Shown: positions 46,991 through 56,250 of the stretch, one piece after another
Numbering within the stretch: the stretch's first letter is position 1
Layout: each line of letters starts with the position of its first letter
NCBI RefSeq assembly: GCF_016904945.1
Contig: NZ_JADIKF010000039.1
Coordinates: 930,001-994,000, forward strand
From: Dyella mobilis
Lineage (GTDB): Bacteria; Pseudomonadota; Gammaproteobacteria; Xanthomonadales; Rhodanobacteraceae
Direction: 5' to 3'
Length of the DNA: 64,000 nucleotides
Notes under the pieces: model-generated
What the model was told of the DNA's origin: nothing
Database searches by the model: none
Seen by the model: only the letters and a program-made list of their open reading frames with translations
Program-made: the position numbers and the translations under genes

Positions 46991-47377
46991 ATGCAATCCA
47001 GGCAAACGGGTATTACGTTGTTTTCGTTTTTGATCGTGGTACTGGTGGCCGGCTTTTTCGCCTATATGGCGATGAAGCTGGTTCCCGCCTACACCGAATT
47101 CATGGGCGTGCAAAAAGCCATGACCGAAGTGTCCAGCGAAAACGTGGACGGAAAATCGCCGGAAGAAATCCGTCGCGATCTCATGAAGAGAATGAACTAC
47201 CAATACGTCGGCGACGATACCGTCCAGGCCGGCGACATCTCGATCGGACAAGGCGCGCAGGGGTCGGAATTGCGCGTTGCCTATGACAAGGACATTCCGT
47301 TCATTTACAACATCGACTTCCTCGTCCACTTTGAAAAGGCCGTGCCCATCCAGGGCAATATCGCGGCGCCGAACTAA
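46991..47377 (+). CDS. DUF4845 membrane protein
   Basis: The 128-residue protein has a short basic N-terminus (MQSRQTGITLFSF), one membrane helix (about 9-28) and a periplasmic domain of about 95 residues. The pattern resembles a pilin-like N-terminus but without the Glu-5 motif. DUF4845 proteins sit between lepB and rnc in many beta- and gammaproteobacteria, and no function is established. GAGGGG precedes the ATG by about 4 nt. It is probably co-transcribed with lepB (123-bp gap) and rnc (8-bp gap). Confidence 0.9.
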   Translation: MQSRQTGITLFSFLIVVLVAGFFAYMAMKLVPAYTEFMGVQKAMTEVSSENVDGKSPEEIRRDLMKRMNYQYVGDDTVQAGDISIGQGAQGSELRVAYDKDIPFIYNIDFLVHFEKAVPIQGNIAAPN

Positions 47378-47385
47378 GAACGTAA

Positions 47386-48045
47386 GTGGAACTGCTTCAT
47401 CATTTTCGCGATACCTCGCTTGCCGCGCTGGCCTTGACCCATCGCAGCGCGGGCAAGCCCAATAACGAGCGCATGGAATTTCTCGGCGACGCCCTGCTCG
47501 GCGCGATCGTCGCGGAAATGCTCTACGAAACGCATCCGAAAGCGTCCGAGGGTGAAATGTCACGCCTGCGCGCGCAACTGGTCAACGGGCAGGCCCTGGC
47601 GGTGATGGCCCGGGAGCTGGAACTGGGCGATCGCCTCAAGCTGGGCTCCGGCGAACTGAAGAGCGGCGGTTTCCGGCGCGATTCGATTCTTGCCGACGCG
47701 TTCGAGGCCCTGGTGGCGGCGGTTTACCTGGACGCGGGCTTCGAAGCCTGCCGCAAGGCTGTCCGCACCCTGTTTGCCGACCGCGTGGCCGCGTTGCCGC
47801 GCTCATCCAAGGATGCCAAGACCCGGCTGCAGGAATGGCTGCAGGCCCGTGGCTGGCCTCTGCCTCAGTACGAGTTGGTGGGGGCCGAAGGCGAGGACCA
47901 TGCACGGACCTTCGATGTGAATTGCGCGGTGAGCGAACCCTTGGTTGTCACTGCCTCCGGCCGCGGCGGCAGCCGGCGTCTGGCCGAACAGGATGCCGCC
48001 GAAATCGTCCTGAGCCGCCTGCAGGAGGCCCAGGACGGGGGCTGA
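47386..48045 (+). CDS. rnc: Ribonuclease III
   Basis: The 219-residue enzyme cleaves double-stranded RNA in rRNA processing and gene control. The signature NERMEFLGDALL is at residues 27-38 with catalytic E31 and D35; D104 and E107 are the second acidic pair (LADAFEAL). A C-terminal dsRNA-binding domain covers about 150-215. The start is GTG at 47386, 8 nt after the DUF4845 stop, with only a poor Shine-Dalgarno, so coupling to the gene before it is likely. The GTG and weak site may keep levels low. Confidence 0.96.
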   Translation: MELLHHFRDTSLAALALTHRSAGKPNNERMEFLGDALLGAIVAEMLYETHPKASEGEMSRLRAQLVNGQALAVMARELELGDRLKLGSGELKSGGFRRDSILADAFEALVAAVYLDAGFEACRKAVRTLFADRVAALPRSSKDAKTRLQEWLQARGWPLPQYELVGAEGEDHARTFDVNCAVSEPLVVTASGRGGSRRLAEQDAAEIVLSRLQEAQDGG

Positions 48046-48166
48046 GTCCGCCCTCCCGGCCTGTTCCGGTCTTACCTCCGCTTGTTTAAATCAGTGGCGT
48101 TCGCCGGTGTGCGGAGCCATGCTTATACCCGCCTACAAAAAGTATCTATAAAGAGTATTGCGTGCC

Positions 48167-49105
48167 ATGAACGACGAACGCGACGATGACATCGCCCAAA
48201 ACGAACTGCCCCATCCGGATTTCCGATGCGGTTTCGTAGCACTGGCTGGCCGCCCGAACGTCGGCAAGTCGACCTTGCTCAATGCGCTGATCGGCTTTCG
48301 CCTGTCCATCGTCAGCCCACGGCCGCAGACCACGCGCCACCGCATTCTCGGCATTGCCACCAGCGAGGCCGGGCAGGTTCTTTACGTCGACACGCCGGGT
48401 CTGCATCGCGGCGCCAAGCGTGCGATGAACCGCAGCCTCAATCGCGCGGTGCGCTCGGCCATCAGCGAGGTTGAGCTGGCCGTGCAGGTGATCGAAGCTG
48501 GCCGCTGGACCGATGAGGATCAGGCGCTTTACGAAGCCCTGGCCGAGCAGAACGTTCCCCGGCTGCTGGTCATCAACAAGGTGGACCTCAGCAAAGACAA
48601 GTCCACCATGCTGCCCTTCGTCGCGGAGTTGTGCGAAAAGCACAGCTTCGAATCCGTGCATTACATCAGTGCGTTGAAGCGCAAGGGTCTGGAATCGCTG
48701 ACCAAGGACATTCTGTCCCGCCTGCCGGTGCGTGCGCCGATCTTCGGCGAAGACGAAATCACCGACCGCAGCGAACGCTTCCTGGCCGCCGAAATGGTGC
48801 GCGAGCAATTGATGCTGCGGCTCGACCAGGAGTTGCCCTATGCCACGACGGTCGAAATCGAGCAGTTCAAGGATCGCGAGGATGGCGTGGCCGAGATCCA
48901 CGCCGTGATCTGGGTCGAGCGCGATGGGCAAAAAGCCATCGTCATCGGGCAGGGCGGGGAGCAGCTAAAGGCCATTGGAACTGCCGCGCGCCGGCACATG
49001 GAAAAGATGTTCGACCGCAAAGTCTTCCTGCGCCTGTGGGTCAAGGTGCGTGAAGGCTGGGTGGACGACGAGTCCATGCTCAAGCAGTTCGGCTATACCG
49101 ACTGA
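48167..49105 (+). CDS. era: GTPase Era
   Basis: The 312-residue 16S rRNA-maturation GTPase has G1 GRPNVGKST (28-36), T54 of G2, G3 DTPG (74-77) and G4 NKVD (136-139). The C-terminal KH domain has the [19 protein letters not shown] motif that binds rRNA near the anti-Shine-Dalgarno. The ATG at 48167 is preferred to a TTG three codons earlier. The gap to rnc (121 bp) contains no identifiable gene; in E. coli rnc and era overlap. Confidence 0.97.
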   Translation: MNDERDDDIAQNELPHPDFRCGFVALAGRPNVGKSTLLNALIGFRLSIVSPRPQTTRHRILGIATSEAGQVLYVDTPGLHRGAKRAMNRSLNRAVRSAISEVELAVQVIEAGRWTDEDQALYEALAEQNVPRLLVINKVDLSKDKSTMLPFVAELCEKHSFESVHYISALKRKGLESLTKDILSRLPVRAPIFGEDEITDRSERFLAAEMVREQLMLRLDQELPYATTVEIEQFKDREDGVAEIHAVIWVERDGQKAIVIGQGGEQLKAIGTAARRHMEKMFDRKVFLRLWVKVREGWVDDESMLKQFGYTD

Positions 49106-49135
49106 TACCTGAGCCCGGCAGGGAAAGGCACCAGG

Positions 49136-49846
49136 ATGCTGATCGAGCAACAACCTGCCTTCGTGCTGCACAGCCGGCCGTATCGGGAAACCTCGCTACT
49201 GCTTGAATGCTTTACCCGCGACCACGGCCGCCTGGGCGTCGTGGCGCGTGGCGTGCGCAGTGAGCGCGGCCGCATGCTGCGCTCACAACTCGAGCCCTTC
49301 CAGCCGCTGCTGCTGGACCTGCAGCTTCGCGGCGAATTGGCTACCTTGCGGACCGCCGAGCCGGCGGGCCCGGCGCAGCGTTTGTCCGGAGATGCCGGCC
49401 TGGCTGGCTTGTATGTCAACGAGCTGGTCGTGCGCCTGACCGAACGCCAGGATCCGCACCCATCACTGTATGCCGCCTATGCGCGGGCTCTCGAGCGCAT
49501 GGCCGGGCAGCCGCCGCTGGCGTGGCAGTTGCGCCGTTTCGAGCGCGACCTGCTCGCGGCATTGGGCTATGCGCTGCAGCTCGAAGAGGATGCGGACCTG
49601 GGCGAGCCGCTACAGGCCGAGTCTTTGTATGTCTACCGCCCCGAGCATGGTCCCGTGCGTTGTCGCGTGCCCGAACCCCACGCCGTGCGCGGGGGCGATC
49701 TGTTGTCGCTGCAGCGGGATGCCATGCCCGACGCGCAGGGCTTGCATGCATTGCGCGGCATGATGCGCGAGCTGATTCGTTTTCACCTGGGTGGCATAGA
49801 ACTGCGTGCATGGCGCGTTCTGCGCGGAGCGCTCACGCGACGATGA
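49136..49846 (+). CDS. recO: DNA repair protein RecO
   Basis: The 236-residue protein has an N-terminal OB fold (QPAFVLHSRPYRETSLLLECFTRDHG) and a helical C-terminal part with the LYVNELVVRL and FERDLLAALGYAL blocks. It acts with RecR to load RecA on SSB-coated gaps. The zinc-binding cysteines found in some RecO proteins are absent, as in most gammaproteobacteria. pdxJ commonly follows recO in related genomes; here a minus-strand phosphorelay gene converges on it after 5 bp. Confidence 0.95.
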   Translation: MLIEQQPAFVLHSRPYRETSLLLECFTRDHGRLGVVARGVRSERGRMLRSQLEPFQPLLLDLQLRGELATLRTAEPAGPAQRLSGDAGLAGLYVNELVVRLTERQDPHPSLYAAYARALERMAGQPPLAWQLRRFERDLLAALGYALQLEEDADLGEPLQAESLYVYRPEHGPVRCRVPEPHAVRGGDLLSLQRDAMPDAQGLHALRGMMRELIRFHLGGIELRAWRVLRGALTRR

Positions 49847-49851
49847 CGCCA

Positions 49852-50595
49852 TCAAGGCGTGCCTAGCGCCTGGATGGTCTGCCGCAGCGATTGGCGAAAC
49901 TCCCCCAAGGGCAGCATCGCCCCCTGATGCGAGAGTTTCAGGTGCTGCTGCAACGATGCCGCGTGCTCGCCCAACGAGATGGCACCGCAAAAGCCGCAGG
50001 ATGACCGCAGCTTGTGCAGGCGTGCTTCCAGTGTCTTGGCGTCCTGGCACAACGTTTCCAGTTCCCGGTCGATAGTTATCAGTTCCTGGTAGAACAGGCC
50101 GCGCAAGGCTTGCACGACGGCCGGCGAGCCACCTGCACTCAGCGCCTGCCCATCATCCAGCAAGGGCAGCTTCTGCCTGTCCGTCACCGCCAGGGCGAGG
50201 ATGTCTCTCAGGTCGCTCAATGTGCAGGGTTTCAGCAGCACGGCATGAAAGCCGGCAGCGAGCAACCTCCGTCTAGCCTGTGCGTCGATTTCCGCGCTGC
50301 TGGCCACGGCGGGGGCGCAGACCGAATGTGCTTCATGGGTATTGCGCAAATCCCTCAGCACGCTTTCGGCATCGCCGCCCGGCATGCGGCAATCGAGTAT
50401 CAATAAATCAAATATTTCGCTGCGTGCGCGGTCAAGGGCGGAGCTGCCATCCGGACTCAGTGTGACGATGGCGCCGAGCCGATGCAGCGCATCGCCCAGG
50501 AAGCAGAGGCTGGTTTCATCGTCATCGGCTACCAGGACCCGGGGCGCTGATAAACGATCAGAGGGGGGGCTGGATAGTCCCTGCATGCGTTTCAT
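49852..50595 (-). CDS. REC-HPt phosphorelay protein
   Basis: The 247-residue soluble protein joins a receiver domain (about 18-138; acidic pocket D24-D25, phospho-acceptor D68 in LLILDCRMPGGD, K122 in LLKPC) to a histidine phosphotransfer domain with the histidine H194 in LHKLRSSCGFCGA. No DNA-binding or enzymatic output is present, so it probably relays phosphate between a hybrid kinase and another receiver. No sensor kinase is adjacent. The ATG at 50595 is chosen; ATG 50586 is also in frame. It is divergent from the YdbH-like gene with a 39-bp gap and converges on recO. Confidence 0.9.
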   Translation of the reverse strand: MKRMQGLSSPPSDRLSAPRVLVADDDETSLCFLGDALHRLGAIVTLSPDGSSALDRARSEIFDLLILDCRMPGGDAESVLRDLRNTHEAHSVCAPAVASSAEIDAQARRRLLAAGFHAVLLKPCTLSDLRDILALAVTDRQKLPLLDDGQALSAGGSPAVVQALRGLFYQELITIDRELETLCQDAKTLEARLHKLRSSCGFCGAISLGEHAASLQQHLKLSHQGAMLPLGEFRQSLRQTIQALGTP

Positions 50596-50634
50596 GTCCG
50601 TATCGTTCAGCTGAGTTTGGCAGAATGGGCGTAC

Positions 50635-52662
50635 ATGATGTGTGCTCCCCTCCGCCTGCTGCTGTGCATGTGTGTGCTTTGCGGCCTCTTCGGGGCGATG
50701 CCCGCGTGGGCGGATACCGTGCTGGCAGCCAAGCGGGTCGACGTGTCCGGTGTCAGCCTGCAGGACGTGCGGGCACGGCTGGCCCCTGGTGCCACTCCCG
50801 ATACGTTGCAGATTACCTTGCAGGCAGCCAAGGCGGACATTCCGGTCTTTGGCTGGCGGCACGTAGGGCTCACGTTAGAGGGCAACCTGCACCGCGACGC
50901 GCAGATGCGCTGGATGTTCGATGGCAAGGTGCAATTGAGCGGCGCGCCCGGCGGGGCATTGAGCAATGCCGTCGTGAGCCTGGTGGTGGACGCCTCGGCC
51001 AATACCCTGGCGATCAACACCAACCAGGGGCCAACGCTGATCAACACGGCTTTCCCGCTCGATCAGCCCAGCCATGCGCAGATCAACTTGCGCAATCTCC
51101 CCGCCGCCTGGCTGCAGGGGATATTGAGCGCGTCGTGGCCCGGACACATTACGGGTGGAAAGCTCGATGCGGATCTTGCGCTGGACATGCGTGGAGAGGG
51201 CTATCAGTCGTCCGGCGATTTTACGGTTGCGGATCTCAAGTTCCTCACCCCATCAGGCAATCCGGGCGGAGAGGATCTCGTCGGTCACGCTCGTTTCTCG
51301 CTCGACGCCACCGGCCATCCCGCCCAGCTTGCGCTCAACGGCGGCGTGCACGGCGGCCAGTTGCAGCTAGGTCCGGTGCTGGCGCGGCTTCCTGCGCACG
51401 ATGTGGTGTTCGATCTGGGTGCCAACGTGGAGAAGGGCGGCCTGACCATCAGCCATTTGCGCATGGACGATGTCGACGCCATGCAACTGGACGGCTCGCT
51501 TTCCATCGATGCCAAAGGCCGTTTGCAAAAAATCCGGCTGGATCATTTCCAGGCCCGCTTCCCGGCAGCCTACGATCGTTACGGTCAGCCCTGGCTCGAT
51601 AGCGCCGCTGCGCCCAATCTTCGTGTCGCGGGGCAGGTCGAGGGGCACGTCGACTACGCTGCCGACGCCTTGCACAGCTTTGCGTTCCACACTGACGGAC
51701 TCGACCTTGCCGATGGCGGCGGGCATTGGCAGGCCGATGGCGTGCACGGCGATGTCGATTGGTCGGCCCAAGGCGACCGGCCGGTAACGATCCTGGGTTG
51801 GAATCAACTGGTGCTGCGCCAGTTCGGCATCGGTGCAGAGCAGACTCGCTGGCGTAGCCACGGCGGTGCCTTGAGTCTGCAATCGCCGCTCGAGATCCCG
51901 CTGCTCAAGGGGCAGATGCGCGTCGCGAGCTTCGCGTGGCGGCCGGCGGCCGCGAAGGCGGAACGTGTCGATCTGGCGGCAAACCTGTCCAATGTGGATG
52001 TGGCTGCACTGGCACAAAGCATGGGTTGGACCCCGTTCCCCGGCCGGCTCGGCGGCAATATTTCTTCGATGCAATGGCTGGACGGCCACTACGCGTTGGA
52101 AGGCGAGCTGGCCATCCAGGCCTTCGATGGCTCCGTTGCGATCAATCACCTGTCCGTCGAACAACCTTTCGGCGTCGTCCCGGTCGTAGGAGCGGACATC
52201 AGCCTGCATCACCTGGACCTGGCCCCGCTGGCCGATACGTTCAATTTCGGCAGCATGAGCGGATGGCTGGACGGCTCCATCGAGGACCTGCAACTGGCCG
52301 GCGGCAACCCGCTCGCCTTCAAGGCGTCCCTGTTGGCCCAGGCCGGTGGGCGCATCAGTCTGCGCGCCGCCAACAATCTTTCCGTCATCACCGGCGGTGC
52401 GCCGGCGAGCGGCTTGCAGGGCGCGGTGCTGAAGCTGTTCAAGAACAGCCTCAATTACAAGCGCATGGGCATCAACGCCAGTCTGCAAAATGGCGTATGC
52501 AACCTCAGCGGCCTGGATAACGGCGACGCCAGCAACTACACCATTGTCGAGGGGAGCGGCTTGCCCTATCTGCACGTGGTGGGCGAACAGACGCGGGTGG
52601 AATGGCCGGTCCTGGTCCATCGCCTGAAAGCGGCCTCCCAGGGGGCGGTCACTGAGCGGTAG
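50635..52662 (+). CDS. Periplasmic AsmA/YdbH-like protein
   Basis: The 675-residue protein starts with a Sec signal peptide (MMCAPLRLLLCMCVLCGLFG, cleavage after A26 in PAWA-DTV). The rest is a string of beta-strand repeats, such as LEGNLHRDAQ, LALNGGVHGGQLQLGP, LDGSLSIDAKGRLQKI and LEGELAIQAFDGSVAINHL. Toward the C-terminus SGWLDGSIEDLQLAGGNPLAFKASL matches the YdbH/AsmA style. This family forms grooves that carry phospholipids between membranes. Assignment to YdbH is by pattern, not alignment. ATG 50635 or 50638 are both possible. It is divergent from the REC-HPt gene. Confidence 0.78.
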   Translation: MMCAPLRLLLCMCVLCGLFGAMPAWADTVLAAKRVDVSGVSLQDVRARLAPGATPDTLQITLQAAKADIPVFGWRHVGLTLEGNLHRDAQMRWMFDGKVQLSGAPGGALSNAVVSLVVDASANTLAINTNQGPTLINTAFPLDQPSHAQINLRNLPAAWLQGILSASWPGHITGGKLDADLALDMRGEGYQSSGDFTVADLKFLTPSGNPGGEDLVGHARFSLDATGHPAQLALNGGVHGGQLQLGPVLARLPAHDVVFDLGANVEKGGLTISHLRMDDVDAMQLDGSLSIDAKGRLQKIRLDHFQARFPAAYDRYGQPWLDSAAAPNLRVAGQVEGHVDYAADALHSFAFHTDGLDLADGGGHWQADGVHGDVDWSAQGDRPVTILGWNQLVLRQFGIGAEQTRWRSHGGALSLQSPLEIPLLKGQMRVASFAWRPAAAKAERVDLAANLSNVDVAALAQSMGWTPFPGRLGGNISSMQWLDGHYALEGELAIQAFDGSVAINHLSVEQPFGVVPVVGADISLHHLDLAPLADTFNFGSMSGWLDGSIEDLQLAGGNPLAFKASLLAQAGGRISLRAANNLSVITGGAPASGLQGAVLKLFKNSLNYKRMGINASLQNGVCNLSGLDNGDASNYTIVEGSGLPYLHVVGEQTRVEWPVLVHRLKAASQGAVTER

Positions 52663-52770
52663 GCCCCGCCGGCCGCTGGTATCATGCGTGGCCGGGCTCG
52701 TTTCGCCCGATTCCAAACTTTCCTCCGCCCGGGTCGGCCGATCCGGGCTTCACGTTTTCCAAGAGTGCCG

Positions 52771-54084
52771 ATGAACGAGTTCGAAGCCCCCATCACCGAT
52801 TTGAGTCACGACGGCCGGGGTGTGGCCCGCATCGACGGCAAGACGGTATTTGTCGCCGGAGCGCTGCTCGGCGAGCAGGTGCGGATGAAAATCCGCAAGC
52901 GCCACCGCAATTTCGACGAAGCGGAAACCATCGAGGTGATCACCCGTTCCCCGCACCGGGTGGAACCGCGTTGCCGCCATTTCGGCCAATGCGGCGGCTG
53001 CTCGCTGCAGCACCTGGATGCGCAGGCGCAGATCGAAGCCAAGCAGCGCGTGCTGGTGGACAACTTCACGCGCATCGGCAAGGTGGAACCGGAAAGCTGG
53101 TTGCCGCCGCTGACCGACGATGCCTGGGGCTACCGCCGCAAAGGCCGTCTGTCGGTGCGCGCGGTGGCCAAGAAAGGGCGCGTGCTGGTGGGCTTCCGCG
53201 AAGAAAGCAATCCGCGCTTCGTTGCCGACATCATCCATTGCGACGTCGTGCATCCGGCGCTTGGCCCGAAGATCGGCCTGCTCGGCGAACTGGTGGGCGG
53301 CATGGATGCGGCGGCCGATATTGCGCAGATCGAGTTTGCCGCCGGCGACGACACCATCGCCCTGGTGTTTCGCCACCTGAAACCCTTGAGCGAAGGCGAT
53401 CGCGCCAAGCTGATCGCGTTTGCGCAGGAACACGGCTTTGCCATCTATCTTCAGCCCGGTGGCATCAGCAGCGTGCATCCGCTGTGGCCCGAGCATCCTC
53501 GGCTCGCATTTCGCATTCCGGCGGGCGAGGGCATCGATGATGTCGAACTCGAATTCCAGCCGCTCGATTTCGTGCAGGTCAACGCCGGCATGAATCGGCG
53601 CATGATGGCGCACGCGCTGCAATTGCTCGACCCGCAACGGCAGGATCGCGTGCTCGATCTCTTCTGCGGGCTGGGCAACTTCACCCTGCCGCTGGCGCGC
53701 CGGGTAGCCGAAGTGACGGGCGTCGAAGGCGAGCACGGCCTGGTGGCGCGTGCGGCCGAGAATGCAGCGCGCAACGGCATCGCCAATGCGCACTTCCACG
53801 TCGCCAACTTGTTCGAGGACCAGCGCGGCACCGATTGGGCGCGCAAACCCTGGGACAAGCTGCTGCTCGACCCGCCGCGTGCCGGCGCAGACAAGGTGCT
53901 GGAGTATTTGCCGCACGCAGAGACCCGGCGCATCGTCTACGTGTCGTGCCATCCCGCCTCGCTGGCGCGCGATGCCGGCATCCTGGTCAACCGGCACGGA
54001 TTCCGCCTGGTTTCGGCGGGTGTGATGGACATGTTTCCGCACACGGCACACGTCGAATCCATCGCCCTGTTCGAACGCAGGTAA
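52771..54084 (+). CDS. rlmD: 23S rRNA (uracil(1939)-C(5))-methyltransferase RlmD
   Basis: The 437-residue enzyme has an N-terminal TRAM domain, then a [4Fe-4S] cluster formed by cysteines in RCRHFGQCGGCSLQ and the later IIHCDVV. The methyltransferase part has LDLFCGLGNFTLPLA, LLLDPPRAGA and the catalytic cysteine in YVSCHPASLARD. It methylates U1939 of 23S rRNA with SAM. The ATG at 52771 follows family starts; an in-frame ATG 29 codons earlier would add basic residues. It begins a run with the CYTH gene, nagZ and hpt. Confidence 0.95.
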   Translation: MNEFEAPITDLSHDGRGVARIDGKTVFVAGALLGEQVRMKIRKRHRNFDEAETIEVITRSPHRVEPRCRHFGQCGGCSLQHLDAQAQIEAKQRVLVDNFTRIGKVEPESWLPPLTDDAWGYRRKGRLSVRAVAKKGRVLVGFREESNPRFVADIIHCDVVHPALGPKIGLLGELVGGMDAAADIAQIEFAAGDDTIALVFRHLKPLSEGDRAKLIAFAQEHGFAIYLQPGGISSVHPLWPEHPRLAFRIPAGEGIDDVELEFQPLDFVQVNAGMNRRMMAHALQLLDPQRQDRVLDLFCGLGNFTLPLARRVAEVTGVEGEHGLVARAAENAARNGIANAHFHVANLFEDQRGTDWARKPWDKLLLDPPRAGADKVLEYLPHAETRRIVYVSCHPASLARDAGILVNRHGFRLVSAGVMDMFPHTAHVESIALFERR

Positions 54085-54093
54085 CATCCGCCG

Positions 54094-54633
54094 ATGGGTA
54101 TCGAGATCGAACGCAAGTTTCTGCTCGCCGACGACACCTGGCGGGCAGCCGTTACGGGCAGCAAGCCTATCGCCCAGGGTTATCTGGTCGATGTTCGCGC
54201 CTTGCGCGACGGAACCGCGCGGGCATCGGTGCGCGTGCGCATCAGCGGCGAGCAGGCATGGCTCAACATCAAATCGGTGGAGCTGGGCGTATCCCGTGCC
54301 GAATACGAGCTGCCCTTGCCGCTGGCCGATGCGCAAACGATGCTGGCGACACTGTGCGACGGCGTGCTGGAAAAGACCCGCCATCACGTCGAGGTCGATG
54401 GCTGGCTGTTCGAGATCGACGAATTCCACGGGCACAACCACGGCCTGATCGTTGCCGAAATCGAGTTGCCTGCCGCCGATGCAGCGTTTCCGCGTCCTGT
54501 GTGGCTGGGGCGCGAAGTCAGCGATCTGGTGCGCTACTACAACGTCAATCTGATCGACCATCCGTTTGCCCGGTGGAGCGACGCCGAACGTGCGGCAGCC
54601 GACGCACGGCCTGTTTCCGGAGAGCACGTCTGA
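54094..54633 (+). CDS. CYTH domain protein
   Basis: The 179-residue protein is a CYTH tunnel-fold enzyme with the signature ExExK as E4-I-E-R-K8, arginines in RVRI and the late acidic FEIDEFHG and VAEIELP strands. Such enzymes act on triphosphates, often as inorganic triphosphatases (like E. coli YgiF) or adenylate cyclases of class IV. No CHAD domain is fused. Its substrate is inferred as inorganic tripolyphosphate or similar. It starts 9 nt after rlmD, and its TGA overlaps the nagZ ATG (TGATG). Confidence 0.9.
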   Translation: MGIEIERKFLLADDTWRAAVTGSKPIAQGYLVDVRALRDGTARASVRVRISGEQAWLNIKSVELGVSRAEYELPLPLADAQTMLATLCDGVLEKTRHHVEVDGWLFEIDEFHGHNHGLIVAEIELPAADAAFPRPVWLGREVSDLVRYYNVNLIDHPFARWSDAERAAADARPVSGEHV

Positions 54634-55634
54634 TGTTGTTGATAGGTATTGCCGGCACCGAGTTGCAACCCCGTGAAGCGGCTTGGCTGACCGCCCCGGG
54701 CGTAGCCGGCGTGATCTTTTTCTCGCGCAATTACGCCAGCCGCGAACAACTGCTGGCCTTGGTGGAATCCATCCGCGCCGTGGCGGGTGAAGATTTTCTG
54801 CTCGCCGTCGATCAGGAAGGCGGCCCCGTGCAACGTTTCCGCGACGGGTTCACCCGTCTGCCTGCGCTGACGAAGATCGGCGAGGTCTACGACCGCGACC
54901 CGGTCGAGGCCGTGCGCCTGGCCGAGGAACATGCGTGGGTGATGTCCAGCGAGCTGCGTGCCAGCGGCGTCGATTTCAGTTTCGCACCGGTGGCCGACCT
55001 TGCCCGCGGCAACGCGGCGATCGGCACCCGTGCCTTTCATGCCGATCCGGCGATTGCCGGCGAGCTCGTGCACGCCTACGTTCGCGGCATGCACCTGGGC
55101 GGCATGGCCGCCGTCCTCAAGCATTTTCCCGGGCATGGCTCGGTGGCGGCGGATACGCACAAGGCCCAGGCCATCGATCCCCGCTCGTTGGAGGAGATCC
55201 GCCAGAACGACCTGCGCCCCTTCGTGGAAGCGTTCCACGCGCACGCTGACGCGATCATGATGGCCCACGTGATCTACCCCGCCGTGGACGATCAGCCGGC
55301 GGGTTATTCACGGCGCTGGATCCAGGACATCCTGCGCGGCGAATTGGATTTCCAGGGAGCGGTGATCAGCGACGACATCAGCATGGCGGCGGCCGGTACC
55401 GCCGGCGGTGTCAGGGAGCGCATCCATGCCCACCTCGCGGCCGGTTGCGACCTGGTGCTGGCCTGTTTTCCGGAGGTCGTGGAGGAGGCCATTGCCGCGA
55501 TGCCGTCACCTTCGCCGGCCAGCATGCAACGCGTTGCCAGTTTGCGGGGCGCCATCGGCGCGACCTGGGCAGGCCTGCTCGACAATCCGCAGCGCGACCG
55601 TTTTGTCGCGCGCGTCACGGCAATGGATCACTAA
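54633..55634 (+). CDS. nagZ: Beta-N-acetylhexosaminidase NagZ
   Basis: The 333-residue family GH3 enzyme removes GlcNAc from 1,6-anhydro-muropeptides in cell-wall recycling. Family marks are VDQEGGPVQRF, FAPVADLARGN, the KHFPGHGSVAADTHKA motif with catalytic His, and VISDDISMAAA with the nucleophilic Asp. It is cytosolic, without a signal peptide. The ATG at 54633 overlaps the CYTH stop. Murein recycling fits with the mltD transglycosylase elsewhere in the window. hpt starts 9 nt later. Confidence 0.96.
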   Translation: MLLIGIAGTELQPREAAWLTAPGVAGVIFFSRNYASREQLLALVESIRAVAGEDFLLAVDQEGGPVQRFRDGFTRLPALTKIGEVYDRDPVEAVRLAEEHAWVMSSELRASGVDFSFAPVADLARGNAAIGTRAFHADPAIAGELVHAYVRGMHLGGMAAVLKHFPGHGSVAADTHKAQAIDPRSLEEIRQNDLRPFVEAFHAHADAIMMAHVIYPAVDDQPAGYSRRWIQDILRGELDFQGAVISDDISMAAAGTAGGVRERIHAHLAAGCDLVLACFPEVVEEAIAAMPSPSPASMQRVASLRGAIGATWAGLLDNPQRDRFVARVTAMDH

Positions 55635-55643
55635 GGAACCACC

Positions 55644-56201
55644 ATGACTTCCACCCAGGCACCTCCCTCTTTGGCCGATGCGCTGCTCAGCGCCGACCTG
55701 CTGTTCGGGCGCGAAGAGCTGGATACGCTCATCGCCGACATGGGCCGTGCGATCGACGCCGCACTCGACGGCGAACGCGCCGTGTTTCTCACCGTCATGA
55801 ACGGTGCGCTGATGTTCGGCGGGCAACTGGCGCTGGCTATTTGCACCGACCTGGAATTCGACTACGTGCATGCAACGCGTTACCGCGGCGCTACCGCAGG
55901 TAGCGATCTGCATTGGCTGCGCGAGCCGGTCGCTGCAATGCAAGGCCGCACCGTGCTGCTGGTCGACGACATTCTCGATGAAGGCCACACGCTCAAGGCG
56001 GTACGTGACGATTGCCTGCGCCGCGGCGCCAAGCGCGTGCTGGTAGCCACGTTGTGCTGCAAGCGGCACGATCGTTGCGTCGAGGGTATCCGCAGCGACT
56101 TCAACGGCGTGGAGCTGCCGGATCGGTATGTCTTCGGCTACGGCATGGACTACTACGAGCAGGGCCGCAACCTGCCGGCCATCTACGCGCTCAAAGACTA
56201 A
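55644..56201 (+). CDS. hpt: Hypoxanthine-guanine phosphoribosyltransferase
   Basis: The 185-residue enzyme converts hypoxanthine (and guanine) with PRPP to IMP (GMP). The PRPP-binding loop is VLLVDDILDEGHTL near residues 110-123, with the N-terminal AVFLTVMNGALMFGG and the late PDRYVFGYGMDY that contacts the base. AAGGA lies 6 nt before the ATG. The next gene encodes a purine-nucleoside-type phosphorylase that can release hypoxanthine, so the two enzymes would act in sequence. Confidence 0.95.
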   Translation: MTSTQAPPSLADALLSADLLFGREELDTLIADMGRAIDAALDGERAVFLTVMNGALMFGGQLALAICTDLEFDYVHATRYRGATAGSDLHWLREPVAAMQGRTVLLVDDILDEGHTLKAVRDDCLRRGAKRVLVATLCCKRHDRCVEGIRSDFNGVELPDRYVFGYGMDYYEQGRNLPAIYALKD

Positions 56202-56250
56202 GTCTTTTCCAACTACATCGCTCCATCTCAGCTATGGCATCAGGCATCTC

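Noticed and set aside
30121..56213. Near-identical string actaagtc(c)ttttccaac at 30121 and 56197
   Set aside because: Seventeen bases with one indel can occur by chance over this length; the two contexts (after tRNA-Asp, after hpt) have nothing in common.
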